The notes below the pieces were generated by a model that ran no database searches, was not told the DNA's origin, and was given only the letters and a program-made list of their open reading frames with translations. The position numbers were made by a program, and so were the translations under genes. DNA of 64,000 bases from Streptomyces sp. MMG1533 (lineage in GTDB: Bacteria > Actinomycetota > Actinomycetes > Streptomycetales > Streptomycetaceae), in the NCBI RefSeq assembly GCF_001279775.1, contig NZ_LGDG01000200.1:1-64000 (forward strand). The letters run 5' to 3'. Positions within the stretch are counted from its first letter, which is position 1. Each line of letters starts with the position of its first letter. Positions 54,342-63,202 of the stretch are shown here, piece by piece.

Positions 54342-56450
54342 CTAAAGGGACCGTTCCGAAAGCGCGTCGGTCGCGTCGGTCGCGTCGGACCGCTGTCCCG
54401 GAATCTCCGCCGCCAGCCGGCCCGCCATCCGCACCTGGTGCGTCCGCGCCGCCGAACACAGCTCCCGTGCGGCCTTGTTGAAGCGCACCTGTGAGGCCGG
54501 CTCGTCCGGTCCCAGCAGACGCCGCTTCAACTCGGCGCGGCCCTCGACGAGTTCGTCCTTCTCCGGATGCCGTACCGCCTCCAGCAGCCCGGCGACCCCA
54601 CCCGCGTCCGGTGCCAGCACGGTGGCCGCCCGTACCGTCGGGAAGCCCTCGCGGAACACCTCCTCCGGCAGCCCGCTGGTATTGGCGACCGCGTACGGCT
54701 TCCCGCTCGCCAGGAAGTCGCTGACCACGCTCGACACGTCGCTGATCAGCAGATCGGCCCGGTTGAAGCAGGCATACAGCGTGGGCCGGACATCCGTCAC
54801 GATCTGGTGCTCCCACTCCGGCAGCGAGGCCCAGTACGCCTCCTCCCAGGCCTTCGTCACCCGTGCCACCGCCTCGGCACGCCCCGGCTCGGGCGTGGAC
54901 TGCAGCAGCATCCGCTCGACCTGGTCGGCGCCGGACCGGCAGTCGATCGAGGTGAGGGCGTCCAACTCCTTCGTAAGGCGGGCCAGTTCGCCATCGGCGG
55001 CGGGCCGGTCCCCGGTCCGCTTCCGGTTCGCCGCCCGGATCAGCTCCCGGATGAGCAGGTCCGCCTCCCCGGCGCGCGGGTCCACGGATCCCGTCAGCGG
55101 GTGCGGCTTGTAGAGCAGCCGTACGCCCGGATCCGCCAGCAGTTCCCGTACGAGGTTCTCGCCGGCCTCGATCACCGACGTGTTGCCGGGGTTGCCGTCC
55201 CAGCCCTCCCAGGTGGGCGCGTACAGGACCGTCGTGTACGTCCCCGTCGGCGGGCCCGCGTACGGCAGTACGGCGTCCAGCTGCGGGCGGCCGATCTCCA
55301 CCACGTCCTTGTCCTCGACGCCGACCTCGGCCAGCGCGTACCGCTCGCGCGCCGCCGGACCGGCCACCCACACCTCGTCGTACGCCTTCGCGTACGGGTT
55401 GCAGGAGGACAGCTTGTCGCTCTCGCCGTGGTTGACGAAGGTGTGCTTGAGGGTGGGGATCCGCAGGACCTGGGAGGTCTTGCCGGAGTTCGAGGGGTGG
55501 ATGAGGACCTGGAGCGTGGACTGCTCCAGGCGCATCAGCGTGGACACCTTCGGCAGACAGACGATCGGCACGTCGGTCGCGGCGATCTTCTGCACCATGA
55601 AGCGTTCGCGCAGCACGATCAGCGGACGGCCCTCCAGCCCGGCGAGCGGCTCCAGCCACATGTTCGCCTGGTACGCCGAGGACGCGCCGCCGGAGAAGTA
55701 GAGGCCGACGGTCGGCTTGTACTCGGCCAGCCACGCGTCGAACCAGTCGAGCACCTCCTGCTCGCCCGCCGGACGGCGGCTCGGCAGCAGCAGTACGAGA
55801 AGGTCGCACAGGCCCATCAGCGCGAGCCCGAGGGACAGGGCGATCCCCAAGGCCGCGCAGCGGAGGTCGTCGGTGGCCGCCGTGGCCAGCAGGCCGGCCG
55901 TGGACGGCAGGCCGAAGACCAGCAGACGGTGACCGGGCCGGCGCAGCAGGATGGGCGGGGCCGGGGACAGACGCAGCGCCGAGGCGTCGATGTTCCGGGT
56001 GACCACCGGCAGGGTGCGGGTGCGGCGGACCAGGACGGAGAGCGCCTGGATCGCACAGTGCAGCGCGTAGAAGGCGAGCAGGCCGGCGACGAGCGGGGCG
56101 TAGACCGTCTCCCGGTCCTGCTCGCCCAGCCGCAGCAGGCCGAAGACCAGCAGCAGGTCGCGCAGTACGTGCCGCACGGTGAGGTCGGCGTGCGACTTGG
56201 CCAGCACCGTCACCATGCCCTGCTGCCATCGGTGCAGCACGCCCTCCGCGGCCACCGAGGCGATGGTCGCGGCGAGCAGCAGCGGCATGTGGGGGAGGAG
56301 CGCCCCGACGGCCTGGACGGTGAAGGCGGCCGCGAACAGTGCCGTGAGCAGCGCGCGGGGCGCGTGCCGGCGCAGGAGGAGCCCTGTCGGGTCGTTCCAC
56401 CGGGCGAGGAACAGTCCGGCGAGCCGCCGGCGGGGGAGGGGTTCAGGCAC
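54342..56450 (-). CDS. Membrane-anchored CDP-glycerol/ribitol phosphotransferase family protein (second copy)
   Basis: Paralogue of the protein at 41671 with the same plan: basic N-terminus, five or six hydrophobic helices (about 25-220), then the TagF/TarL-like domain with YFSGGASSAYQANMWLE, HTFVNHGESDKLSS, AYDEVWVAG, LYAPTWEGWDGNPGNTS, LLYKPHPLTG and DVSSVVSDFLASGKP. Length is 702 residues from GTG 56450, which has GGAG (complement of 56459-56462) 8 nt before it; the frame is open up to 56525. Two such enzymes suggest either priming versus polymerising roles, as for TagB/TagF or TarF/TarL, or two polymers. Ends 6 nt from the stop of the convergent immunity-type gene. Confidence 0.87.
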   Translation of the reverse strand: MPEPLPRRRLAGLFLARWNDPTGLLLRRHAPRALLTALFAAAFTVQAVGALLPHMPLLLAATIASVAAEGVLHRWQQGMVTVLAKSHADLTVRHVLRDLLLVFGLLRLGEQDRETVYAPLVAGLLAFYALHCAIQALSVLVRRTRTLPVVTRNIDASALRLSPAPPILLRRPGHRLLVFGLPSTAGLLATAATDDLRCAALGIALSLGLALMGLCDLLVLLLPSRRPAGEQEVLDWFDAWLAEYKPTVGLYFSGGASSAYQANMWLEPLAGLEGRPLIVLRERFMVQKIAATDVPIVCLPKVSTLMRLEQSTLQVLIHPSNSGKTSQVLRIPTLKHTFVNHGESDKLSSCNPYAKAYDEVWVAGPAARERYALAEVGVEDKDVVEIGRPQLDAVLPYAGPPTGTYTTVLYAPTWEGWDGNPGNTSVIEAGENLVRELLADPGVRLLYKPHPLTGSVDPRAGEADLLIRELIRAANRKRTGDRPAADGELARLTKELDALTSIDCRSGADQVERMLLQSTPEPGRAEAVARVTKAWEEAYWASLPEWEHQIVTDVRPTLYACFNRADLLISDVSSVVSDFLASGKPYAVANTSGLPEEVFREGFPTVRAATVLAPDAGGVAGLLEAVRHPEKDELVEGRAELKRRLLGPDEPASQVRFNKAARELCSAARTHQVRMAGRLAAEIPGQRSDATDATDALSERSL

Positions 56451-56452
56451 TG

Positions 56453-56552
56453 CGGTCACTCCAAGGTCGGCGCAGGACGGTCGTCCGCCCGGGTTAACGC
56501 CCGTCGACCACCGGACGACACGCACGTGTCCGGCAGTGCCTTGGAGTGACCG
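56453..56552. repeat. 14-bp perfect inverted repeat, 72 bp apart
   Basis: CGGTCACTCCAAGG (56453-56466) and CCTTGGAGTGACCG (56539-56552) are exact complements. The left copy includes the ribosome site of the transferase gene; the right copy lies 10 nt from the end of the next gene. Together they span nearly the whole 112-nt gap. Confidence 0.8.
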
Positions 56553-56562
56553 AGGGCTGTCG

Positions 56563-57969
56563 CTACCCCCGCCCCGACTGGATCACCTTCCGGATCGGCC
56601 GCCCCACCGCCCGCCGCGCCCGCCGGTACACCGAGGGCTGAAGCACGGTCGCCGTCGCCTTGGCACCGGCTCGTGCCAGCTCCCGCTTCAACTGCTCGTT
56701 GTCCCTCGACAGTTCGTCGATGCGGCCGTTCAGCCAGCCGAACCGCGAGGTGAGAGAGGCGAGGTCGGTGTCGTTCCAGGGGCGGATGCCGGCCGGGAAG
56801 GACAGGGCGCGCATGCGGTCGTCGAAGGCGGTGCCGCCGTCGCCGTGCGTGAACGTGTTCTCCAGGCCGTTCCTGTCCAGGAACTCCGTGAACCGCTCGA
56901 AGCGCTCGTGGTGGCCGCCGACCAGCCCGGTGAAGTCGGCCTCCTCGTACAGCCGCGCCGGGTCGAGGTCGCTCGGCAGCCCCTTGATGAGGCGGTGCGG
57001 GATCTCGAAGTAGCGGCACAGCTCCAGCGTCCGCGAGTCGCCGCACAGCACGGTCGCGGGGGTGCCCGCCAGCAGCGCGGCGATGTTGCCGTGGATGCGG
57101 GAGCCGAAGGAGAAGTCGAAGCCGCGCAGGTCGTCGATCCAGGTGACGGGGTCGACGTAGACGCGGACCTTGTCCTCCCGGTACATCGGGTGCTCGGGGT
57201 GTGTCGGCATCGCCGTCACCCGGCCGTTGGCGTCCGACAGGTCCCGCCAGTACAACTGCCGTGCGTCGCTGATGTTCTGGCCTATGAAGCGCAGGTGCGG
57301 GTAGCGCTCGTGGGTACGGCGGATGATCCGGTCCAGGCCCTGCTTCTGCACCGCGTTGTGCGAGCCGTTGACCGCGATGCGGGAGTCGGCGGTCAGCGCC
57401 GACGCCCGCTTCTGTACGGCGAGTTCCTTGCCGTACAGGAACAGGGACGGACAGCCGATCACCTCGACGTCCCGGAATCCCATGTCCTTCAGGTACTTCT
57501 CGGTGAACTCGCCCCGCACCCCGATCGACGCGCTGCGGTCGAGTACCGCCGAGACGAACTCCCGTACCGACGCCTCCATCGGCTTCAGCCGCGACGGGTT
57601 GTAGTCGAGCCCGGACTGCGCGCCGACGCCGACCACCACGACCGGGATGCGCAGCTTGCTGATCAGCCGGGTGAGCCGCTTGAGCTGCCCCTCGAACGAC
57701 GGCCGGAACGCGTTCGCCAGCGGTACGACGAAGGCGTCGTACTCCTCGTTGATCCGCTTGGCCGCCGCCATGTCGGTCCTGACCCCGTTGGAGACGATCT
57801 CGGTCCCCGGTGTCTGAAGGATCTTGTGGGTGGCATCACTGAAGATCAGGTTGCCGGAGTTGGTGGCGATGACGTCCCGGTGGAGGGCTTCCTCGACGGG
57901 GACGACGTCGTAGGGGCTCTTCCCCGACCTGAGGAGGATGCGCTTCGAGGGGCGAACGTTGTGCGACAC
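56563..57969 (-). CDS. Polysaccharide pyruvyl transferase family protein
   Basis: A 468-residue protein with the family's conserved segments: NSGNLIFSDA near the start, VVGVGAQSGLDY, ASIGVRGEFTEKYLKDMGF, VIGCPSLFLYG, and FGSRIHGNIAALLAGTPATVLCGDSRT with the characteristic R-x-H-G. Family members transfer pyruvate ketals from PEP to sugars of wall polymers; some are only structurally related. After about residue 395 a coiled-coil (ELSRDNEQLKRELAR) and basic tail follow. GTG 57969 lacks a clear ribosome site; TTG 57978 is an alternative. The frame remains open upstream into 58377 but that part overlaps the proB start and is not coding. The 184-nt divergent gap to proB is unusually AT-rich near 57970-58030. 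Confidence 0.85.
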   Translation of the reverse strand: MSHNVRPSKRILLRSGKSPYDVVPVEEALHRDVIATNSGNLIFSDATHKILQTPGTEIVSNGVRTDMAAAKRINEEYDAFVVPLANAFRPSFEGQLKRLTRLISKLRIPVVVVGVGAQSGLDYNPSRLKPMEASVREFVSAVLDRSASIGVRGEFTEKYLKDMGFRDVEVIGCPSLFLYGKELAVQKRASALTADSRIAVNGSHNAVQKQGLDRIIRRTHERYPHLRFIGQNISDARQLYWRDLSDANGRVTAMPTHPEHPMYREDKVRVYVDPVTWIDDLRGFDFSFGSRIHGNIAALLAGTPATVLCGDSRTLELCRYFEIPHRLIKGLPSDLDPARLYEEADFTGLVGGHHERFERFTEFLDRNGLENTFTHGDGGTAFDDRMRALSFPAGIRPWNDTDLASLTSRFGWLNGRIDELSRDNEQLKRELARAGAKATATVLQPSVYRRARRAVGRPIRKVIQSGRG

Positions 57970-58153
57970 AAACGTCAATTTAAGTTTTGCCAGAGTTTCA
58001 TTTCTATAAGCAACCAGCACAACCTTTTTGCCGTATGCGAAGCGTGAGCAAACAGTGACCTGCGGCGTGTCCGGGGGCTGGACCGAGGCGCGCCGACCGG
58101 CCCCCTTCGCGTAGATTGCGGAAGAGCCGAGGTGCGAGGGGACGGAACGCAAG

Positions 58154-59281
58154 GTGGCAGGGGCAAGACAGGCCGTGAGCGAGGCCCGCAGGATCGTCGT
58201 CAAAGTGGGTTCCTCGTCGCTGACCACCGCCTCGGGCGGCCTGGACGCCGACCGGGTCGACGCGCTCGTCGACGTCCTCGCCAAGAGCCGCAGCGGCGGG
58301 GAGAAGGAGATCGTCCTCGTCTCCTCCGGCGCCATCGCCGCCGGTCTCGCCCCGCTGGGCCTGCGCCGCCGCCCCAAGGACCTGGCCCGCCAGCAGGCCG
58401 CCGCCAGCGTCGGCCAGGGACTGCTCGTCGCCCGCTACACCGCCTCCTTCGCGCGCTACGGCGTCCGCGTCGGCCAGGTGCTGCTGACCTCCGACGACAT
58501 GAGCCGGCGCGCCCACCACCGCAACGCCTCCCGCACCCTCGACAAGCTCCTCGCCATGGGCGCCCTCCCGATCGTGAACGAGAACGACACCGTCGCCACG
58601 GACGAGATCCGCTTCGGCGACAACGACCGGCTCGCCGCGCTCGTCGCCCACCTCGTCCACGCCGACCTGCTGGTGCTGCTCTCCGACGTCGACGGCGTGT
58701 ACGACGGCGACCCGAGCAAGCCGGGCACCTCGCGGATAGCGGAGGTGCGGAGGCCCGCCGACCTCTCCGGTGTGGACATCGGCAGCGCCGGAAAGGCGGG
58801 CGTCGGCACCGGCGGCATGGTCACCAAGGTCGAGGCGGCCCGGATCGCGGCCGCCGCAGGCATCCCCGTGGTGCTGACCAGCGCGGTCCACGCGGCCGAC
58901 GCGCTGTCCGGCGGCGACACCGGCACCTACTTCCACCCCGCCGACAAGCGCTCGGCCGACCGGATGCTGTGGCTCCAGCACGCGTCCACCCCGCAGGGCT
59001 CGCTGACCCTGGACGACGGGGCGGTGCGGGCGGTCGTGGACCGCCGCAAGTCGCTGCTGCCGGCCGGAATCGCCTCCGTCGAGGGCGAGTTCACCGCGGG
59101 CGACCCCGTCGAACTGCGGGACGGCGAGGGGCACGCGGTGGCCCGCGGACTCGTCAACTTCGACGCCAAGGAGATCCCCCGGCTGATCGGCCGCTCCACC
59201 CGGGAACTCGCCCGTGAGCTGGGACCGGCGTACGAGCGCGAGGTCGTGCACCGCGACGATCTGGTGATCCTGCACCCCTGA
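58154..59281 (+). CDS. proB: Glutamate 5-kinase
   Basis: First step of proline synthesis, phosphorylating glutamate. The 375-residue protein has the amino-acid kinase domain (VVKVGSSSLTT near residue 17, VSSGAIAAG, NENDTVATDEIRFGDND, LLSDVDGVYDGDP, GTGGMVTKVEAA) and a C-terminal PUA domain (about 285-365). GTG 58154 is preceded by GCAAG only; a TAGATT box at 58112-58117 may be the -10. An unknown small gene separates it from proA. The kinase is normally feedback-inhibited by proline. Confidence 0.97.
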   Translation: MAGARQAVSEARRIVVKVGSSSLTTASGGLDADRVDALVDVLAKSRSGGEKEIVLVSSGAIAAGLAPLGLRRRPKDLARQQAAASVGQGLLVARYTASFARYGVRVGQVLLTSDDMSRRAHHRNASRTLDKLLAMGALPIVNENDTVATDEIRFGDNDRLAALVAHLVHADLLVLLSDVDGVYDGDPSKPGTSRIAEVRRPADLSGVDIGSAGKAGVGTGGMVTKVEAARIAAAAGIPVVLTSAVHAADALSGGDTGTYFHPADKRSADRMLWLQHASTPQGSLTLDDGAVRAVVDRRKSLLPAGIASVEGEFTAGDPVELRDGEGHAVARGLVNFDAKEIPRLIGRSTRELARELGPAYEREVVHRDDLVILHP

Positions 59282-59489
59282 AAGCCTGCGATCTCCCGCG
59301 AAAGCCTGCCGCCGGGTTCCAGTACACCCGAAAACGGGGTGAACGCCCCGATCGTCGCGTCGCCCTCAGGTGGACGTTCCGCAAAACCGCCACGCGGACG
59401 CCCCCGGCCTGCTCAACTTTGTCTCAGGGACACGTTCCGCAGGACCACGAGCACGAGCGCTGCTCGGCCATTGGGTAAAGGAGGCCGTC

Positions 59490-59960
59490 GTGAGACGAGT
59501 GCGCCCTGGGGCGTCGGCGGCCCGCGGCGGTACCGGCGGTACCTCCTCGCGCGCGTCCGGCGAGGAGCGTGCCCTGACCAGTGTCGCGGCCGGCGACCGG
59601 TACGAGAAGCCGGAGGACCTGCCACGCCTGTGGCACGTCACCCTCAGCGTCTCCGGCAAGGAGACCCCGCTGAAGGAGGTGCGGCGCGGCCTCGAACAGC
59701 TGGCCCACGACCATCCCTTTCTCCTGACCAGCAGATACGCCAACGACCACGCGGAGATTCGCTACTGGGAGGAGGCCCGCGACCTGCACGACGCGGCCGC
59801 CGTGGCCCTGCGTCTGTGGGGCGAGCACCGCCAGACCGCCCAGCTCCCGCCCTGGGAGATCGTCGGCCTGGAGGTCATCGACCGCGAGACCTACCACCAG
59901 CGCCTCGCCGAGGGCTACGGACCGGCACCGGCGACGCCGGTGGGCGTTCATCCCTTTTGA
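59490..59960 (+). CDS. Conserved protein of unknown function between proB and proA
   Basis: A 156-residue cytoplasmic protein. The first ~45 residues are Arg/Gly/Ser/Ala-rich and likely disordered. The folded part runs from about residue 50: [53 protein letters not shown], a mixed alpha/beta arrangement, ending [21 protein letters not shown] recall similar proteins in this position in streptomycetes, none with known function. GTG 59490 has the best ribosome site in the window, AAAGGAGG at 59477-59484; the longer open frame from 59370 is not supported. The 208 nt before it (59282-59489) contain no other gene. Confidence 0.75.
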   Translation: MRRVRPGASAARGGTGGTSSRASGEERALTSVAAGDRYEKPEDLPRLWHVTLSVSGKETPLKEVRRGLEQLAHDHPFLLTSRYANDHAEIRYWEEARDLHDAAAVALRLWGEHRQTAQLPPWEIVGLEVIDRETYHQRLAEGYGPAPATPVGVHPF

Positions 59961-60009
59961 CCCTGTCTCGCGGTGTGGAATGCCCGGTGGACGCGCCCGT
60001 GCGGCGCAC

Positions 60010-60015
60010 TACGCT
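60010..60015 (+). promoter_or_regulatory. Candidate -10 element, leaderless proA
   Basis: TACGCT, exactly 6 nt before the ATG of proA; no ribosome site in between. The -35 region is not obvious. Confidence 0.4.
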
Positions 60016-60021
60016 TCCCTT

Positions 60022-61308
60022 ATGACCACGCTTTCGCCGTACGACTCGATGTCCCCGGTCACCCAGGCCGCCTACCGCGCCAAGGCCGCCGCCGCCGACC
60101 TCGCGCCGCTGCCGCGGGCCGACAAGGACGACGCGCTGCTCGCCATCGCGGACGCGCTGGAGGTCCGTACGAGCGAGATCGTCGAGGCCAACGCCAAGGA
60201 CATCGCCAAGGCCCGCGAGGCCGGCACCAGCGAGGCCATCATCGACCGGCTGACGCTGACGCCTGAGCGGGTACGGGCCATCGCCTCCGACGTGCGGGAC
60301 GTCGTCGCGCTGCCCGACCCGGTCGGCGAGGTCGTCCGCGGCTCGACCCTGCCGAACGGCATCGACCTGCGCCAGGTCCGTGTCCCGCTCGGCGTCGTCG
60401 GGATCATCTACGAGGCCCGCCCGAACGTCACCGTGGACGCCGCCGCCCTGTGCCTGAAGTCCGGCAACGCGGTGCTGCTGCGCGGCTCGGCCTCCGCGTA
60501 CGAGTCGAACAGCGCCCTCGTGCGGGTGCTCCGTGACGCCGTGGGCGGGGCCGGGCTGCCCGCCGACGCCGTGCAGCTCGTGCCCGGCGAGAGCCGCGAG
60601 AGCGTGCGCGAGCTGATGCGGGCGCGCGGCCTGGTCGACGTGCTCATCCCGCGCGGCGGCGCCTCCCTCATCCAGACCGTCGTGACCGAGTCGATCGTCC
60701 CGGTCATCGAGACCGGCACCGGCAACTGCCATGTCTACGTCGACGCCAACGCCGACCTCGACATGGCGATCGACATCCTGATCAACTCCAAGGCGCACCG
60801 CGTCAGCGTCTGCAACGCCGCCGAGACGCTCCTCGTCCACCAGGACATCGCCCCCGAGTTCCTGCCGCGCGCCCTGGACGCCCTCGCGGAGGCCGGGGTG
60901 ACCGTGCACGCCGACGAGCGGGTGCTGGCGTACGCCAAGGACTCCAAGGCCACCGTCGTCGAGGCCACGCCGGAGGACTGGGAGACCGAGTACCTCTCCT
61001 ACGACATCGCCGCGGCGGTCGTCGACTCGCTGGACAGGGCCGTCGAGCACATCCGGCTGTGGACCTCCGGCCACACCGAGGCCATCGTCACGACCTCGCA
61101 GCAGGCCGCCCGCCGCTTCACCCAGCTGGTCGACTCCACCACGGTCGCGGTCAACGCCTCCACCCGGTTCACGGACGGCGGCCAGTTCGGCTTCGGCGCG
61201 GAGATCGGCATCTCCACGCAGAAGCTGCACGCCCGCGGCCCGATGGGTCTGCCCGAGCTGACCAGCACGAAGTACATCGTCACCGGGGACGGACACGTAC
61301 GGCGCTGA
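60022..61308 (+). CDS. proA: Glutamate-5-semialdehyde dehydrogenase (gamma-glutamyl phosphate reductase)
   Basis: NADPH-dependent second step of proline synthesis. The 428-residue protein has the aldehyde dehydrogenase fold with the ProA marks [54 protein letters not shown] and the catalytic cysteine in [17 protein letters not shown] 60022 gives the family N-terminus; the frame is open back to 59980. It has its own promoter-like box and no Shine-Dalgarno sequence, so it is probably not dependent on the proB transcript. Confidence 0.97.
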   Translation: MTTLSPYDSMSPVTQAAYRAKAAAADLAPLPRADKDDALLAIADALEVRTSEIVEANAKDIAKAREAGTSEAIIDRLTLTPERVRAIASDVRDVVALPDPVGEVVRGSTLPNGIDLRQVRVPLGVVGIIYEARPNVTVDAAALCLKSGNAVLLRGSASAYESNSALVRVLRDAVGGAGLPADAVQLVPGESRESVRELMRARGLVDVLIPRGGASLIQTVVTESIVPVIETGTGNCHVYVDANADLDMAIDILINSKAHRVSVCNAAETLLVHQDIAPEFLPRALDALAEAGVTVHADERVLAYAKDSKATVVEATPEDWETEYLSYDIAAAVVDSLDRAVEHIRLWTSGHTEAIVTTSQQAARRFTQLVDSTTVAVNASTRFTDGGQFGFGAEIGISTQKLHARGPMGLPELTSTKYIVTGDGHVRR

Positions 61309-61440
61309 GGGCGCACGACCTGGGCGCGCGGCGGGGCATATGCATCCGACACGCGCGCCCTTTCGCGGTGTGCCGCAGAGGAGATGTCTCATCCACCGGA
61401 TGAATTTCCATACCGTCTGCCCAAATTGACCCCCCAGGTC

Positions 61441-61446
61441 TACTCT
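61441..61446 (+). promoter_or_regulatory. Candidate -10 element, first SVVFDE gene
   Basis: TACTCT, 6 nt before GTG 61453. The surrounding word (CCCCCCAGGTCTACTCTGGAT) resembles that before the next gene (CCCCCCGCGACCTACTCTGAA), including a C6 run at a similar distance; the two promoters look duplicated along with the genes. Confidence 0.5.
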
Positions 61447-61452
61447 GGATCC

Positions 61453-62031
61453 GTGCCGGAGGACGTGGGGGGCACGCCGTTCCCTGACGGCTGGGAGCCC
61501 GACGACGACCACGACCGCGGGGTGTCGGACGAAGAGTTCGCCTCCGTGGTCTTCGACGAGGCCTTCGTGCGGGCGGCCGTGGTGCACGAGCCGACCGCCG
61601 TCGAACGCCTCCTCGCCGCCGCGCAGGCGAGAGCGGAGGCCTCCGAGGCCGAGGCCCGCCGGGCGGCGCTCGGCAGGGGCGAGCGCTACGAGGACGGCTA
61701 CGGCCCCGACGGCCCCACCGGATTCGGCCATGATCCGGAACTCGACGACCTGGACGACACCGACCTCCTCGAAGGCCGCTACGGCGCCCCCGGGACGTAC
61801 GGCAAACAGGTCCGCTGGCACCGTCCCGTCGCCTGGATGCTCGCCCTCGTGATGGGTATCGGCATGGTCGTGCTGGCTTTCGCGGCGGTCTACCGCAGCG
61901 CCTCCTCCGATGGTGGGGACCCGGTTCTGCCGCCCGCCTCGACCGGCTTGGAACAGGGCACCGCGGCCGCGCCCTCCGCGTCCGCCGACTACTCCCGGCC
62001 GGCCGTCTCCGCGGTCCCGCGCACGCCCTGA
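61453..62031 (+). CDS. Single-pass membrane protein with SVVFDE-FVRAA motif (first of pair)
   Basis: A 192-residue protein of unknown function. Order: acidic N-terminus, the motif FASVVFDEAFVRAAVVHEP (about 30-48), a helix with Ala/Glu repeats, an Asp/Gly-rich linker, one membrane helix (VAWMLALVMGIGMVVLAFAAV, about 136-156), and a short Ser/Pro/Ala-rich outer tail. Type II topology with most of the chain in the cytoplasm. GTG 61453 is preferred to ATG 61384 because a TACTCT box lies 6 nt before it, a layout shared with its paralogue. Streptomycete homologues sit beside proA; a link with wall synthesis has been suggested for proteins of this region, from memory. Confidence 0.75.
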   Translation: MPEDVGGTPFPDGWEPDDDHDRGVSDEEFASVVFDEAFVRAAVVHEPTAVERLLAAAQARAEASEAEARRAALGRGERYEDGYGPDGPTGFGHDPELDDLDDTDLLEGRYGAPGTYGKQVRWHRPVAWMLALVMGIGMVVLAFAAVYRSASSDGGDPVLPPASTGLEQGTAAAPSASADYSRPAVSAVPRTP

Positions 62032-62119
62032 ACGCCGGCCGCGAGCCCATGACCGGTCCTGGTGAGGACCTGTCAGAAGTTGTCGCGTAGCGGGGCGTTT
62101 ACCTGAGCCCCCCGCGACC

Positions 62120-62125
62120 TACTCT
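62120..62125 (+). promoter_or_regulatory. Candidate -10 element, second SVVFDE gene
   Basis: TACTCT, 6 nt before ATG 62132, in the same sequence context as at 61441. TTTACC at 62098-62103 could be a -35 with a 16-bp spacer. Confidence 0.5.
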
Positions 62126-62131
62126 GAAGAT

Positions 62132-63202
62132 ATGGGAGGGCCTGGAAATCCACCCGAGGGGACACCCGAGGGCGGCCCCGGAGGTGGAGAGGACGAATAC
62201 CGATCCGTCGTCTTCGACGAGTCGTTCGTCCGCGCTGCCCGCCTCCAGGAGTTCTCCGCGCAGGAGCGCATCGCCGACCACGCACCCGCCGTACGCCGTC
62301 GCCCCCCGCTGCGCCGCGGCCTGTCCCGGCAGGCGCTGATCCTGGTCCTGCTGATCGCCGTCGCCTTCGGCACCGCCATCTACATGGGCGTACGGCACCC
62401 CTACCAGACCCCCGCCGCACAGCAGCCCGTCGAGCCCCTGCGGATGACCGTCATCCCGCTCGCCCCGCAGGGCAAGGTGCCCGGGCACACCGACCCCGAG
62501 TACCTGTACGCGCACAGCCCCGCCGCGCAGTACCGCATCGGCGCCGAGGGCATCCCGCTGCCCGCCTCCCGGCGCACCGCGCACTTCTCGGACAGCCAGG
62601 TCGTCGCCGCCCTCACCACCGCCAAGGACTACATCGTCCGGTCCTCGCTCTACCCGGAGGTCCTCACCGGCGAGCAGGTCCGTCCGGTGCGCGTCCTCCT
62701 CGACGCGGACCAACTCGACCAGTTCGACGAGGGTTTCGACCGTCCGGCTGCCGACGGACGGCATGCTCCCACCGGATGGCTGGTTCGCTTCGACCCGTCC
62801 GGCGCCGAACTGGCCGACAGCAGGATCCGGGTCCAGGGCACGCTCCAGGCCGCCGAGACCGACTCGTCCACCCTCGAGGTCACCGCGGACCACACCTTCG
62901 TGTACGCGCTACGGCCCACCGGTGCCGGTGACAAGGCCGAGGCGTCCTTGTTCACCGTCCGCCGCGAGCTGCATTTCCGCTTCGACCGCGACGACCTGCG
63001 TGTGCACACCGCCCAGCTCGTCGTCTCCTACGTGCAGGCAGGCCCGCTGTCCTGCGCCGAGGACTCCACCAACCACCTGCACCCGCTGCTCGCCGGCCAG
63101 ACCGCCAAGACCGGCGGCCCGGCCGGTACGGACCCGTACGCGACGGGCGGCGCTACGGCGCTGTGCGGGTCGCTGGCGACGAGCGCGCAGCCGAAGGTGT
63201 GA
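62132..63202 (+). CDS. Membrane protein with SVVFDE-FVRAA motif and large outer domain (second of pair)
   Basis: A 356-residue protein. A Gly/Pro/Glu-rich start is followed by YRSVVFDESFVRAARLQEF (about 23-41), matching the motif of the preceding protein, a basic stretch, one membrane helix (LSRQALILVLLIAVAFGTAIYMGV, about 65-86) and a ~270-residue outer domain of unrecognised fold with two late cysteines (Cys in GPLSCAEDS and ALCGSLA) that could form a disulfide. The shared cytoplasmic motif in two adjacent proteins suggests that both bind the same partner. Transcription is probably leaderless from ATG 62132. Function unknown. The stop lies in a 16-bp tandem repeat. Confidence 0.78.
   Translation: MGGPGNPPEGTPEGGPGGGEDEYRSVVFDESFVRAARLQEFSAQERIADHAPAVRRRPPLRRGLSRQALILVLLIAVAFGTAIYMGVRHPYQTPAAQQPVEPLRMTVIPLAPQGKVPGHTDPEYLYAHSPAAQYRIGAEGIPLPASRRTAHFSDSQVVAALTTAKDYIVRSSLYPEVLTGEQVRPVRVLLDADQLDQFDEGFDRPAADGRHAPTGWLVRFDPSGAELADSRIRVQGTLQAAETDSSTLEVTADHTFVYALRPTGAGDKAEASLFTVRRELHFRFDRDDLRVHTAQLVVSYVQAGPLSCAEDSTNHLHPLLAGQTAKTGGPAGTDPYATGGATALCGSLATSAQPKV

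Noticed and set aside
61384..61452. Longer start (ATG 61384) for the first SVVFDE protein
   Set aside because: It would place the shared promoter-like element inside the coding region and has no counterpart in the paralogue.
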